Shown here: one piece after another, positions 54,959 through 64,000 of the stretch
How the letters are laid out: every line of letters begins with the position of its first letter
Numbering within the stretch: the stretch's first letter is position 1
Source: Nothophaeocryptopus gaeumannii
Lineage: Eukaryota > Ascomycota > Dothideomycetes > Mycosphaerellales > Mycosphaerellaceae
Length of the DNA: 64,000 nt
Direction of reading: 5' to 3'
Assembly (NCBI GenBank): GCA_031771865.1
Contig: JASISA010000027.1
Coordinates: 1,984,001 to 2,048,000 of the forward strand
Position numbers and translations under genes: made by a program
Notes under the pieces: generated by a model
What the model was told of the DNA's origin: nothing
The model's database searches: none
What the model saw: the letters and a program-made list of their open reading frames with translations, nothing else

Positions 54959-57487
54959 CTATGCTCCGACTAACCCAACTCTCCCAGCCTTCATGCCAAC
55001 CCATCCTCTCCTATCCCGACCGGTTCTGCCTCTACCAAGCCAATTGTACTTCAATGCTCCGGTCAATCGCTCGATGTTGCCTTGCGCAATGTCGCCTGTC
55101 TGGCACGAGGACACGACGTAAAGGCACTGTAACATCCGGCCTACCGTCTCCGTGACTTGCGCAGGATCCGCAAATGCCATGGGTGAGGTCTGAGGCTGGC
55201 TTGTCACGTTGAAAGCGCCAGGCCCGGTCAACGGTGAGTTCAAGTGAGGCATACTCGTGCCAAAGCTGCCTGCGGACGTATTTGATGTTGCTCTGCTGCG
55301 GCTTGCGAGACTCATCGCCCCTCCCGACGAAGTGCTTGCAGCGTCTAACAGAGTCGAGCCCTGTGAATTGAAGCTGCTTAGCCGGGGACTAAGACTGCCA
55401 GCAGTGCCTGGACGCTCGGCGCCTGTCGTTGCAGGATCACTGCGAGCGTGCTTTCTCCCTTCATTGCTAGCATCCGGTGGTACACTTGCATTAAGATTCT
55501 CCAGAGACAGCCTGCTGAAGATATTCATCAAACTCTCATGCTTGGGCAGAATGACCTCATCCCGAAATGCAATTAAAGTTATGCGACGCACTTCGAGTTC
55601 ATCCTGCAGGCTGGTGATGGCCTTGTTGCTACCTCCAGCAGATGACGGCCGTTCGTCCGCCTTGAGAGATTCAGGAATCGCTCCCCAGAACTCCTGCGCT
55701 TCGCGTGAAGTCATCAGCGTGCCCTTGCCTTTGAACTCGAGCTCCAATGGAAGAAACACAGCCTGTAAGAAGGGCAAGATGGCGCCATATACTCCAATCC
55801 ACATGTCCACTAGGTTTGTAACAAGTCTGTCATCGGGTACTCCCCGAAGTGTTTGCGCGAGTGAGCTGAAGCCTGTCTGTAGTAGCTCCCGAACGTCTTC
55901 GACTAGGACAATTGGAGAACGACGTTGAATGCAACGTCGAACATGCACGCTGACAAGCGCATTGAAGTCTTCGATTGGCGTTCGCAGATTCTCTCCAGAA
56001 AAGAGGTTCAGAAGTCGCGCTTTAAGCAAAGGCCATGCGTCGTCCGGACCAATGCCCGGGAGTCCCATCTGAGCACCAATATTGCTGAAAGCTTGAGCAG
56101 ACACTGGCAATGTCGTCTCCGATGGGAACGCGAATACACCTGTGCCGCCGGAAGGCGGGCCTGCGAAGCTGTTCTCGTAGCTGCCTGGTCCGAGGAACTG
56201 ATCACTAGTCCCGGTCGCAGACGAATTTGACATGATAGGAGTCAAGTCTAGTTTTGCTGCGGCCGCTGCGGCCTTCTCTTCCTTCTTCTTCTCTCTGAGT
56301 GCTCTGCCACCATGTCTGAGATCAAAGCCGGACATGGTTTTCGCGAATGTCCCTGGTCCAGGTGATTCGGGCATGAAGGAGTACAGTGGCTGTGGTTTAT
56401 CAGGATTCGTCGCCTGCGAGTTCGAGTGCGCCGAGGACAAGGGCAGCTGGCCGGGCTCATCCCGCAGTTTATTCTTTTGACGCGACAGGAAATGATGTCT
56501 TTTCTCCTTGTCCTTCTCCGTGACCGTGGGAACCAAAGTGGATGTGGAGGCGTTCGCAGAAGAATATAGCGAGCTGGCACTCGATATAGGGTCTACTAGA
56601 GATGTGGTTGATGCGTTAGGGAAGCCGCTGCGTAAGAAATTTGAGGTCGATGGAGTCTTTCCCGGAGAAGGAAAGCTCGGAGGAGCTTTGGTCTCTTTCT
56701 CCTTTGACAATGTGATGTTTTTAGGTTTGAAAAGCTTCATCTTGGAAGACTTGGCCTTGGGTTCCTTATCCGGTGGCGGTCCAAGATTGAAGTTGCTAGG
56801 AGGCGGTACACCTGGTGAAGGCAGCGGGCTCCTACCATTGGGGTATGCGACGTTCGCTGCTGTAGTTGCCGCAAGCCGGCTACCACCTACAGTGCCATTG
56901 CTATATGGTAAAGCACCCACTGTTGGTTGATTCTGTGGACTCTGTTCATGGCTCGGCCGTCTACTCCCCGGGTGACCTGCGGTGTTGATTGGGGCCAAGC
57001 CAGGGTATGAGCGCTTTCGCTCTCCAGATTGGGGTGGCGGAGAAATATTGTGCATTGCAGCCTGCGCGGCGATTTGCGATGCGGTAAGGCCATTGGCATT
57101 GGCATTGGTAGTGGCATGTGGTAGTGAAGGTTCGAAGAAGCCTTGACTATGCTGTCTGGCTCGATGGCCGATTTGCTGGCCTGGCAGCGGAGAAGCGGTC
57201 CTGATAGTTCCATCTACAGAGCCTCGCGCTACATGGCGGGGAGCAGTTGGGAGGGTACTCGTGCTCTGAGATGGCACCAATCCACCAGCAGTGGACGGTC
57301 GTCCCGCTTGTTGCGGTGAATAAGGCGATCGCTTCAAAGGTGGCACGCTGAGCTCGCCGGAGTCATTGATCGCATTTGAAAGACTTGACTCGCTGCGAAG
57401 TGAGGCTTGCGAAAGCGAAGACTGCGATCGCTGACCAGACGGACTTCGTGGCCGAGGCGGCGGCCTTAAAGGTGGTTGATTGCTCAT
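54959..57487 (-). CDS. hbrB: HbrB/Bit61-type TORC2 subunit
   Basis: Subunit of TOR complex 2, which controls actin polarity, sphingolipid synthesis and hyphal branching; hbrB of Aspergillus was found as a hyperbranching gene. The start at 57487 (MSNQPPLRPPPRPRSPSGQR) gives 842 residues; 118 upstream in-frame codons are discounted as they overlap the neighbouring 3' UTR. Residues 1-470 are disordered and Ser/Pro-rich. The HbrB domain spans about 480-680: DDAWPLLKARLLNLFSGENL, IEDFNALVSVHVRRCIQRRS, LVEDVRELLQTGFSSLAQTL and TNLVDMWIGVYGAILPFLQA. A disordered segment and a short end with TVGRMLQCLYVVSSCQTGD follow. It sits directly downstream of the protease-like gene and upstream of nothing it obviously serves, though sla1 next door acts in the same cortical actin system. 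Confidence 0.9.
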   Translation of the reverse strand: MSNQPPLRPPPRPRSPSGQRSQSSLSQASLRSESSLSNAINDSGELSVPPLKRSPYSPQQAGRPSTAGGLVPSQSTSTLPTAPRHVARGSVDGTIRTASPLPGQQIGHRARQHSQGFFEPSLPHATTNANANGLTASQIAAQAAMHNISPPPQSGERKRSYPGLAPINTAGHPGSRRPSHEQSPQNQPTVGALPYSNGTVGGSRLAATTAANVAYPNGRSPLPSPGVPPPSNFNLGPPPDKEPKAKSSKMKLFKPKNITLSKEKETKAPPSFPSPGKTPSTSNFLRSGFPNASTTSLVDPISSASSLYSSANASTSTLVPTVTEKDKEKRHHFLSRQKNKLRDEPGQLPLSSAHSNSQATNPDKPQPLYSFMPESPGPGTFAKTMSGFDLRHGGRALREKKKEEKAAAAAAKLDLTPIMSNSSATGTSDQFLGPGSYENSFAGPPSGGTGVFAFPSETTLPVSAQAFSNIGAQMGLPGIGPDDAWPLLKARLLNLFSGENLRTPIEDFNALVSVHVRRCIQRRSPIVLVEDVRELLQTGFSSLAQTLRGVPDDRLVTNLVDMWIGVYGAILPFLQAVFLPLELEFKGKGTLMTSREAQEFWGAIPESLKADERPSSAGGSNKAITSLQDELEVRRITLIAFRDEVILPKHESLMNIFSRLSLENLNASVPPDASNEGRKHARSDPATTGAERPGTAGSLSPRLSSFNSQGSTLLDAASTSSGGAMSLASRSRATSNTSAGSFGTSMPHLNSPLTGPGAFNVTSQPQTSPMAFADPAQVTETVGRMLQCLYVVSSCQTGDIAQGNIERLTGALKYNWLGRGRTGRDRRGWVGMKAGRVGLVGA

Positions 57488-57812
57488 GCTCGCGGGACCC
57501 GAATATGTCGTTATTGCCGGACGTCCGGCATGATGCGCGATATCCAAGATGGCCCTGACCTTGCGCGCAAACACCCAGGTGACTGCTACTGTAAGGTGTG
57601 AAGGATCTTCACGCGGCTTGGCGGCGAGGCTCTGCGGGCGGTACCCGGAATCAAAATCAGGGGACAGGGACAGGGGAAACCTTGGAAGTCGCTCGCTCCT
57701 TCCCGAACAACATGCCGCATAATCCTCGACCATTACCACGCGACGAAATTCTGTCAGCATACTGGAGTCACGTAGATACATGGCACATGACTGTGTACAA
57801 TGCGCGAAACGA

Positions 57813-59931
57813 CTAGTGCAGTTGGCCCATGCCGCCCTCACCTCTCTCTACCGGCGACCTGGGATCCGCTCTCACCTCCACTGGCTCCTGAGATATCTCG
57901 TCAGACGGACCTGCCTGCCTTGCCGCTTCTCCTTCATGCTGCGGACTCCTCGGCTCAGCCGGCAGCTCAAAATACCATTGTCCACCTGAGTGATGCCTGA
58001 GTTCCCTCATGTCTGGGCTCGGAGACCCGCTACAGAAATGTTAGGATAGACTTATCTACGTCCGAGACATTGGTAAGACAGTACGTAGGACGAAGAACGT
58101 CCTCCGTAGGTCTAAGCTAGAGACTTACCTCATCTGTGGCGAAGGCGCTCCATTTGAGCTGCCGTATGAGAAGTTGCGAGAATGGCGTGGCATACGCGAG
58201 TCTATCGGCGATATGGTGGCTCTGGAAAGACCGGACTGCTGTGAGGTTCGACGTACGGATCCTGTGGATGCGAGCTCATGACGCCCGTATTGAGAGAATC
58301 CAGCCGGCAGAACCGTGCCTGCCTCGAGTTCGGGCTTTGCTTCGTCCTCTTGCACATCTGCTTGGGGTTTGAAGTGTTCCACGTTACTTCGCTCATCCTC
58401 CTGGATGGTTGTGCCACCAATTGAAGCTCGCGACGTCAACTCAGATCTCAGCTTTTGGATCTTGTGGTGCTTCCTCCAGCGCCAAAAGATAATTGCGGCA
58501 ATGATCAGTACTAGAGCGGCGGCCCCGACAGCTATGCCAGCGATAGCGCCTGCGCTGAGGCTGGACTTGCAACCGATGCAAACGAGCTTCGTTTTGGAGG
58601 AAGTGGGAAACATTGCCTGGGACAGGTAGAATATGCGACTGTCGTAATCGACGACGAGGTATCTGCAACGGTCAGTCTTTGGCGCCCTCTGTACCACGCT
58701 GCGAACATCTTACGCCTCTTGCAGGAATGTCCTGCCTAGAAAGTACTGCGAGGGGTCGGTTGCTCTCTGCAGTGGGAAGTACCTCACAGCGGTTGTAGTG
58801 TCGGTGATGTTGAGATGAGGGAACGATAACGCTTGGTCGAACGCTTTGTATGGGAGGCTAATTTCGACGGGGTCCGAGCCGGAGTCCTTCGCAAGAGTGA
58901 AGACAACGCTCTTGTTCTGAGCCATCATCATCTGGTGCTGAGATTCGCTGACTAAGTAACGACTGACGGTGTCGTTCCACGTGAGGTTGAAGGCTGCCTC
59001 GAATGCCTTGCATGCCTCGTTCGGCAACCATATCTCTGGAACCAGAGAATTGACGTATAGGTTGGTGTCGGCTCCAAGACCCTCAGCTGATGTTGATGCA
59101 GATCCTGTGCCAATGGTAATAGATCTCACATTGACAAGGAGGTCTCTTTCACTTGTGATAGTGAAGGGAACTGCGATTGCATTCTTTCCGATACTCCCTC
59201 GAAGCGCATCGTATCCACCAAGGGTCAGGCTGGCGAATTGAGGGTAACTGTCGCGATAATGCGCCCCGGCAGTGTAACCGTACGAATTACTCGGGACAGT
59301 GCTTGCGTTGCTGAGAGTCTGAAGAGGTGTCGGGTCCGAGGTGTCCAGGCTCAAGACATGGCTGGCGTATCCACTCAAACCAAGCAGTCCCAAAAACGGC
59401 TGCTTATCCGCATAAGCCGCGACGAGTTGATCACCAGCTGGCGGGGCATTCTTCGTCCCAAGCACGACATTGTCATAGCCAACCTGGGCGTTACCTTGAT
59501 ATCCAATCGCCGCCTCAGAGCTCGAATATGGCAGTGCGAAGTAAGGATCGCTGCTATTTTTTGCAATGGGTTGCCAGCTTGGAGAACTGCTTGGATCGAA
59601 AAGGCCACCCCTGAGATTTGCGCAATTGCCTGGATCTGAAGCTGTACAACCTGCGGTGTGTACTGGCCTACGAAGCAGAAGATGCAGTCAGCGTAAACAT
59701 CGACAAAACCGACCTCCACGTTCCCAGTTTCTTACCATATCGACGAACCTGAAGTCCACGGGAGAAGGTTTACTGTTTGAGCAGGGATTCCAATCTGTCG
59801 AAGTCGTATCAGTCACCTTCACATTGGGTTCCGGGGGATCTGGAGCACGATACCTGAATTGCGAATGTGGACCAATTCCCATCGTTGCCTTGCCAATTCA
59901 AGGAAGGCCATATACTCACAGGCGCCGGCAT
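57813..59931 (-). CDS. Membrane-anchored aspartic-protease-like protein, catalytic Asp residues not evident
   Basis: Five exons rebuilt: 59931-59854, 59794-59736, 59667-58714, 58662-58129, 58029-57813; introns 59, 68, 51 and 99 bp. From the ATG at 59931 this gives 613 residues, but that ATG (MPAPVSIWPSLNWQ) lies just after the expected mature N-terminus, so a signal-peptide exon probably starts further upstream (to about 60090) and was not resolved. The pepsin-like domain shows NWSTFAIQIGIPAQTVNLLP, CANLRGGLFDPSSSPSWQ, AQVGYDNVVLG and FLGLLGLSGY. Where DTGS is expected the sequence is LPWTSGSSIW, and the second site reads VNSLVPEIWLPNEAC, so neither catalytic Asp is seen. A transmembrane helix (IAGIAVGAAALVLIIAAIIF) and a polar, probably cytoplasmic tail follow. 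The fourth intron is an introner-like element. Confidence 0.82.
58030..58128 (-). mobile_element. Introner-like element, copy 2 (intron of the protease-like gene)
   Basis: This 99 bp phase-2 intron starts GTAAGTCTCTAGCTTAGACC and contains CTACGGAGGACG-TTCTT-CGTCCTACGTAC, an imperfect 12 bp stem with a 5-base loop. It ends with TCCTAAC (branch) and CTGTAG. About the first 55 bases align with the permease intron at 38578-38674, with two inserted bases and a few substitutions. Confidence 0.75.
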
Positions 59932-61468
59932 CTCGTTGGAATCGGCTCCTGCCCACTATGCGACGATGAAACTTCGCTATAATGAACGGACAAGGACGAT
60001 GAAGAAGGGCAGTGAACAGCCAACACGGGAAGCTTGCGGCTCCGATCGATAGACCAGGCCATGTGCCCGGCACACCATGAGCTTTGCGTGTTCGGAGCTA
60101 GATGCATCTGGAACGGCACAATTGTCCACGACGTGCATATGCAATGTGGCTTTGCAGCTGTCGGATTCGCTGTGGGTATCAATTTATTGCGGGAGCTGAT
60201 CGTGCCCGCGTTTGTGCAACACCGCGAACTTCGTCTCGGTGCGCAACGACAGACCCGATCATCTGGGTAATGCAACCAACGTGCCAGGAGAAGACTCTCA
60301 CTTGAGCAATTTGCAGGCAACTAGAGCACTATCGCATCTTTGAGGACATCTTCAAGCCCAAGTTACACGTTATGAAGCTCACAACGAAGCTTCGGCTAGA
60401 ACGCATGTGAATACAAGCGAAGAAACAAAGACAAGCAGCGGCCCGGCCAAGCCGCCTCGACAGGCGGCATGGCGCGCGTGGGACCTCAACTCTAAGTGCA
60501 CTACAGCCTCGTCCCCATGCTAAGGCTGAGGACTGGCCGACAACTATTCTTTATCGCATAGCGCTCCCGACGAGCCTTGAGATGCGTCGGCACCACGAGC
60601 TTGCTCATGTATGTGCTTTGGCGAAAGCTCGTAATTGTGCTTGCATATTCCGTGAGGATGCAGGCAAAATCGGTTACCGCTCGAGAAAGAGACTCGCAGC
60701 CTCACAGGATTGTCAAACTTCAGACCCCACGACAGGCATCCTCCAGAAACGTGTGGCCTTCACCGAGCTCTATGCTTTGGGAAAGGAACCGACCGCGTCT
60801 GCTCGCTTGCGGCGCACAAAGCGGCACATCATGCACGCCGACCCTAGAATCATGCACGTCGATGGAACTACAACGCACATCGACACCAGTCAAGTTCTAG
60901 GACGTACATACACCAGCTTGCCATGCAGTCTTTACACCAACCGTCGATGATCACGACGGCCATGCGAGCGCAACAGACCAACAGCATTTTCGGGGCCGGC
61001 TGCGAGGCTCTGCAGTCACTCCCCCGGTCGGACCACGGACTTTTCGAGGGCATGGCATTGAGCTGTGATCCTCAGCCTCGCAGAGCACCGCAGCCTTTGC
61101 CAGACACAGTCGAGTCGAGCCGAAGCTCGATCCCATCGCCATCGAGCCTGTCGTATGCAATGTGCGTGCGCACTCCGCCTGTTTGGCGTCTGCGGGCACC
61201 CAGCTAGCACCGTGGCCAGGCTTGACAGCTCCAATATATGCCAGCGCTCCATGGATCTGGGATAATCAAGCAGTTCCCTTCTGCTTCGCGCTCGGCCGGT
61301 TTGTCTCTTCCATTTGCTTTGGTGCGATCGCCATCTGCTGATATCAAGGTACACGAACGTCAAGATAGAGCTTCGGAACGGTCAAGCACTCTGCCAAGGC
61401 CAGCATTTTGGGCGCCATCATACCTCTCTGGCACGTGCAAGCAGTCCTGATACAGGGACTGAGCGAAG
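59932..61468. other. Divergent region upstream of the protease-like and GPI-type genes
   Basis: 1.5 kb. The first 100-150 bases probably contain a missing 5' exon of the protease-like gene (a frame with LPFFIVLVRSL-like hydrophobic sequence occurs near 59975-60010). The rest shows only short frames without recognisable motifs and is taken as promoter DNA for two cell-surface genes. Confidence 0.4.
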
Positions 61469-63487
61469 ATGAGAGGCCTTGTAGCTCTGCTCCTCGCCGT
61501 TCTCAGTCCGGTCTACGCTGGTGGTGCGGGAGGCGTTTCATACTACTCAACATGGGTTTCGGAAGAACCTCAATACGAGACCAGTACCAAGATATGGCAT
61601 AAACCATGCACTACGACTTCTATCTGGAGCTCGCCTGGGTCAGTCTCGACTTACACTACCATATCGACTTCACACAAGGACAAGACGCAGCCCGTTACTC
61701 AATACGTCCCATGCACAACGACGTTACCCCCTCAGATCTATACTTCCACAACGGTTTATACCAGCCCAACGACAGAGGTCGTAACAAGCACTCAGTACAT
61801 CAACATGACTTACACGTCGCTCATTACCGTCATGGATACTGCAACAGTCACTCATGAGGTCGTATCAACGGCTACTCGGCTATCCATCTCGGAGACCACG
61901 ACAACACAAACTCAAGTGTACAATGTCACGCTTCAACCATCGACGGTATCACTATCAGGATCGATCACGACGTTGCCTGCGCAGATCTCTCCGACGACAA
62001 TCTATCAAATCTCGGTGCTTACTGGTCCAACGGTGACAGCCTTCATCAAGACCACGATTCAGCTACCGGGAAGCACTGAACTAGATGTCTATCTCTCTAC
62101 ACTACCAGGCACAACAATCTCGCTCCCAGGAACCACGAAAATTCGAGTGTCGTCAGTAACTTTTCCGCCTGCTCTTGTTACAATCACCGCTCCGCCGCCA
62201 GCGCCGGTCACGGTGACGGTGGCGCCACCGGCTTCGGCCTGCCCTTTGACTGGGGGTGTCCCAACCGCCAATCCATTTGGTTGCTACGGCCTCAATTGCT
62301 CGCTGGAGTTTCAAGAGAATGCTGCCGTTCATTGGGACTTATACCCAGACTCGCCCGCACTGATTACGGCGGTGACTTTTATCGACGATGCTGCAATGGC
62401 GACTTGCATCACGACCAAATGCAATACGGCTGTATTCAATCAGTATTATCGACAGACTCTCAGCAATTGCGCCAATCCTCCTTGCCCTTCCAACACGATC
62501 GATTGCCACTGTAGCATCGTTGTCGGTCCAATCGCTCTTCCAGGCGGGTCGACGACATCTGTGACTCAAGTTGGCACGTCTGGTTGGAATCTGAATCTCG
62601 GAGCTACCCCAACCGGACGCAACATCGGTTTCTGCGCATCAGACGGCGGCTCATGCGTTACATCCACTAGCGCAACTCTGCACACCAATGTTGTCTACAC
62701 AGGGGATGTCCTTCCAATTAATGGCACTGCCACCGCCGCCGCACCATCGGAGTTTCTGCTGCCCGGCATTGCGAACTATTTTCCACCGGACTCTCCTTTC
62801 GCAGCTTGCACTACTGTCGACCTTCGCTCAGTCTCACTTGCACAACAGTTGCTCAGACGCGCATCACACGGCGGTCCAGATTCGAAACTGATGATATGGA
62901 GTGCAGTGCCGCAATTGACCGTCAACACAGTGATCCGTCCGACAGTACAGGCAGCCAATTTGCCAAACACTCCGTCTCCGACCACGGCACAGACTACCCC
63001 AACTGCAAGAGAGTCTACCTCGCCGCAAGTGCAATCATCGGCTCCTGGGCAGTCAAGGCCTGCAGCACCCGCAAGTCAGCAAACATCAACCAGTCCGCAA
63101 ACTGCAAATTCCTCACCATTGAGTCCGGCAGCCAGCCCTTCAGGAGGACAGAGTCCATCGGGCACCGCCCCTGTCGCCTCTCAGAGCCCAGGTTCAGGCG
63201 GATCAAGCAGTGGGAGCGCCGAAACTCCTTACACCACCGTTCTCGGAACTCCTGGTGGTATCATGGGCGGGACCGTCACCGTCACCGAAACAGTCTACTA
63301 CAGCATGATCCCACGTCCAGGATCCGGACAGCAACCAATCGAAGGCTCTTCCTCGCTGTCCGCGGCATCTGGCACGAGCTCAGCTAGCCCATCTGTACAG
63401 ACGCAGTCAGCCAATGCGGCCAGAGGCCAAAACGAGGGCTTTGGTTACTTTATCGCGGCTTTGTTGATGATGCTGGGAATGTTGTAA
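61469..63487 (+). CDS. Secreted Ser/Thr-rich, probably GPI-anchored cell-surface protein
   Basis: 672 residues, intronless. A signal peptide is clear (MRGLVALLLAVLSPVYA, cleavage near 17). The N-terminal 300 residues are Thr/Ser/Val-rich beta-type sequence with approximate repeats (TIQLPGSTELDVYLSTLPGT, TISLPGTTKIRVSSV), suited to O-mannosylation. A cysteine-rich segment follows (about 253-350: CPLTGG, GCYGLNCS, CITTKCNTAVFNQYYRQTLS, NCANPPC, CHCS). The last 150 residues are Pro/Ser/Gln-rich. The C-terminus has small residues (SANAARGQN) then a hydrophobic tail FGYFIAALLMMLGML, which fits a GPI-attachment signal. Likely a wall protein or adhesin; no enzyme motif is visible. It is divergent from the protease-like surface gene. 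Confidence 0.82.
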   Translation: MRGLVALLLAVLSPVYAGGAGGVSYYSTWVSEEPQYETSTKIWHKPCTTTSIWSSPGSVSTYTTISTSHKDKTQPVTQYVPCTTTLPPQIYTSTTVYTSPTTEVVTSTQYINMTYTSLITVMDTATVTHEVVSTATRLSISETTTTQTQVYNVTLQPSTVSLSGSITTLPAQISPTTIYQISVLTGPTVTAFIKTTIQLPGSTELDVYLSTLPGTTISLPGTTKIRVSSVTFPPALVTITAPPPAPVTVTVAPPASACPLTGGVPTANPFGCYGLNCSLEFQENAAVHWDLYPDSPALITAVTFIDDAAMATCITTKCNTAVFNQYYRQTLSNCANPPCPSNTIDCHCSIVVGPIALPGGSTTSVTQVGTSGWNLNLGATPTGRNIGFCASDGGSCVTSTSATLHTNVVYTGDVLPINGTATAAAPSEFLLPGIANYFPPDSPFAACTTVDLRSVSLAQQLLRRASHGGPDSKLMIWSAVPQLTVNTVIRPTVQAANLPNTPSPTTAQTTPTARESTSPQVQSSAPGQSRPAAPASQQTSTSPQTANSSPLSPAASPSGGQSPSGTAPVASQSPGSGGSSSGSAETPYTTVLGTPGGIMGGTVTVTETVYYSMIPRPGSGQQPIEGSSSLSAASGTSSASPSVQTQSANAARGQNEGFGYFIAALLMMLGML

Positions 63488-63740
63488 TGTGAATGAGCTA
63501 CGTGAGATATTAGATGAGTGATGTGTGCATGTGCATGGGAACGAGACTGGACACAAGGCCTAGGGCGACGAAAAGTGAAAGGAGAAAATTGTAATGCAAG
63601 GCGAAGAACTTACATTCGATGGTACAAACAATTAATTGTATTCCGTAACTGCAGCATGATGAGGCTTTCTAACCCACAATCTGATGCTTTTCTGTTTGAC
63701 TTACTCTACGATCTCATCGTAACACGTTACGAATGTCTTT

Positions 63741-64000
63741 CTACGCCAAATAAGCCTTCAAAGTATCATACCCATACTTCAACTCTCCATGCCAATAATT
63801 CGCCGCCGTCGGCTTCGTCACCAGCCAAGCCTCATCCAACGCCTTCACCACCTCCTCCGGCAACGGCCCCTTTTCAATATCATCCAGATTACTCTTCAGC
63901 TGCTTCTCACTGCTAACGCCGATGATGATTCCGTCAGGTCCACCATTCTTCACATCGATCTTCGAATGATGCACGATCCAGCGGAAAGCTGTTTCGAGGA
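63741..64000 (-). CDS. Aldo-keto reductase (AKR7-like), 3' part
   Basis: The frame is open from the right edge to the stop at 63741-63743 and encodes the last 86 residues or so. The motifs RWIVHHSKIDVKNGGPDGII, IGVSSEKQLKSNLDDIEKGP and LPEEVVKALDEAW match the end of the aldo-keto reductase barrel, especially the aflatoxin-aldehyde reductase (AKR7) group with KPTAANYWHGELKYGYDT near the C-terminus. These are NADPH-dependent cytosolic carbonyl reductases. The catalytic tetrad lies outside the window. Confidence 0.9.
   Translation of the reverse strand, partial: LETAFRWIVHHSKIDVKNGGPDGIIIGVSSEKQLKSNLDDIEKGPLPEEVVKALDEAWLVTKPTAANYWHGELKYGYDTLKAYLA

Noticed and set aside
57488..57841. 118-codon N-terminal extension of hbrB
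   Set aside because: The extension is Cys/Arg-rich without conserved character and overlaps the last exon of the protease-like gene; the ATG at 57487 precedes a typical Pro/Ser-rich start.
63518..63916. 132-codon plus-strand frame at the right end
   Set aside because: Lies antisense to the aldo-keto reductase and downstream UTR; no family signal.

Overview
The window is nuclear DNA of a filamentous ascomycete. Evidence: many 48-170 bp spliceosomal introns (GTRAGT donor, CTRAY branch, YAG acceptor), long genes with large disordered segments, and Pezizomycotina families such as an SREBP/SrbA factor with a DUF2014 tail, an HbrB TORC2 subunit, a DUF3425 bZIP and an F-box/zinc-finger protein. Two introns share a hairpin-forming sequence, which resembles the introner-like elements known from Dothideomycetes (Mycosphaerella/Cladosporium group). 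That class is therefore my best guess; the species cannot be named. No rRNA, tRNA or CRISPR was seen, and no intact transposon.

Layout. 1-5.5 kb: tail of a probable AAA ATPase gene, abp1 (-), and a doubtful, possibly decayed gene (-). 5.5-12.2 kb: F-box/zinc-finger gene (+) and an allantoate-permease-like MFS transporter (+). 12.4-15.6 kb: two adjacent genes (+) for disordered proteins sharing a short N-terminal module. 15.8-22 kb: a long alpha/beta hydrolase (-) and a bZIP factor (-). 23.4-27.3 kb: fatty acid hydroxylase-like membrane protein (+) and an unrecognised gene (-). 28.4-34.3 kb: sas10/utp3, a luciferase-domain membrane protein and an AAAP amino acid transporter (all +). 34.4-39.5 kb: JmjC-like oxygenase (-) facing an LYR/DUF1763 protein (+), opi3 (-) and an APC amino acid permease (-). 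39.5-42.2 kb: a gene-poor gap with an AT-rich patch. 42.2-59.9 kb: six consecutive minus-strand genes: peroxin (Pex24-32 type), srbA, the third member of the shared-module family, sla1, hbrB and an aspartic-protease-like membrane protein. 61.5-64 kb: a secreted GPI-type Ser/Thr-rich protein (+) and the 3' part of an aldo-keto reductase (-).

No obvious single pathway cluster or secondary-metabolite cluster is present; most genes are housekeeping. Loose themes are cortical actin/endocytosis and TORC2 (abp1, sla1, hbrB), and lipid and membrane homeostasis (srbA, opi3, peroxin, hydroxylase-like protein). The most unusual signals are the two related introner-like introns, the three-gene family defined by a LxLxGxWxLRxY module, and two enzyme-fold membrane proteins that lack canonical catalytic residues.
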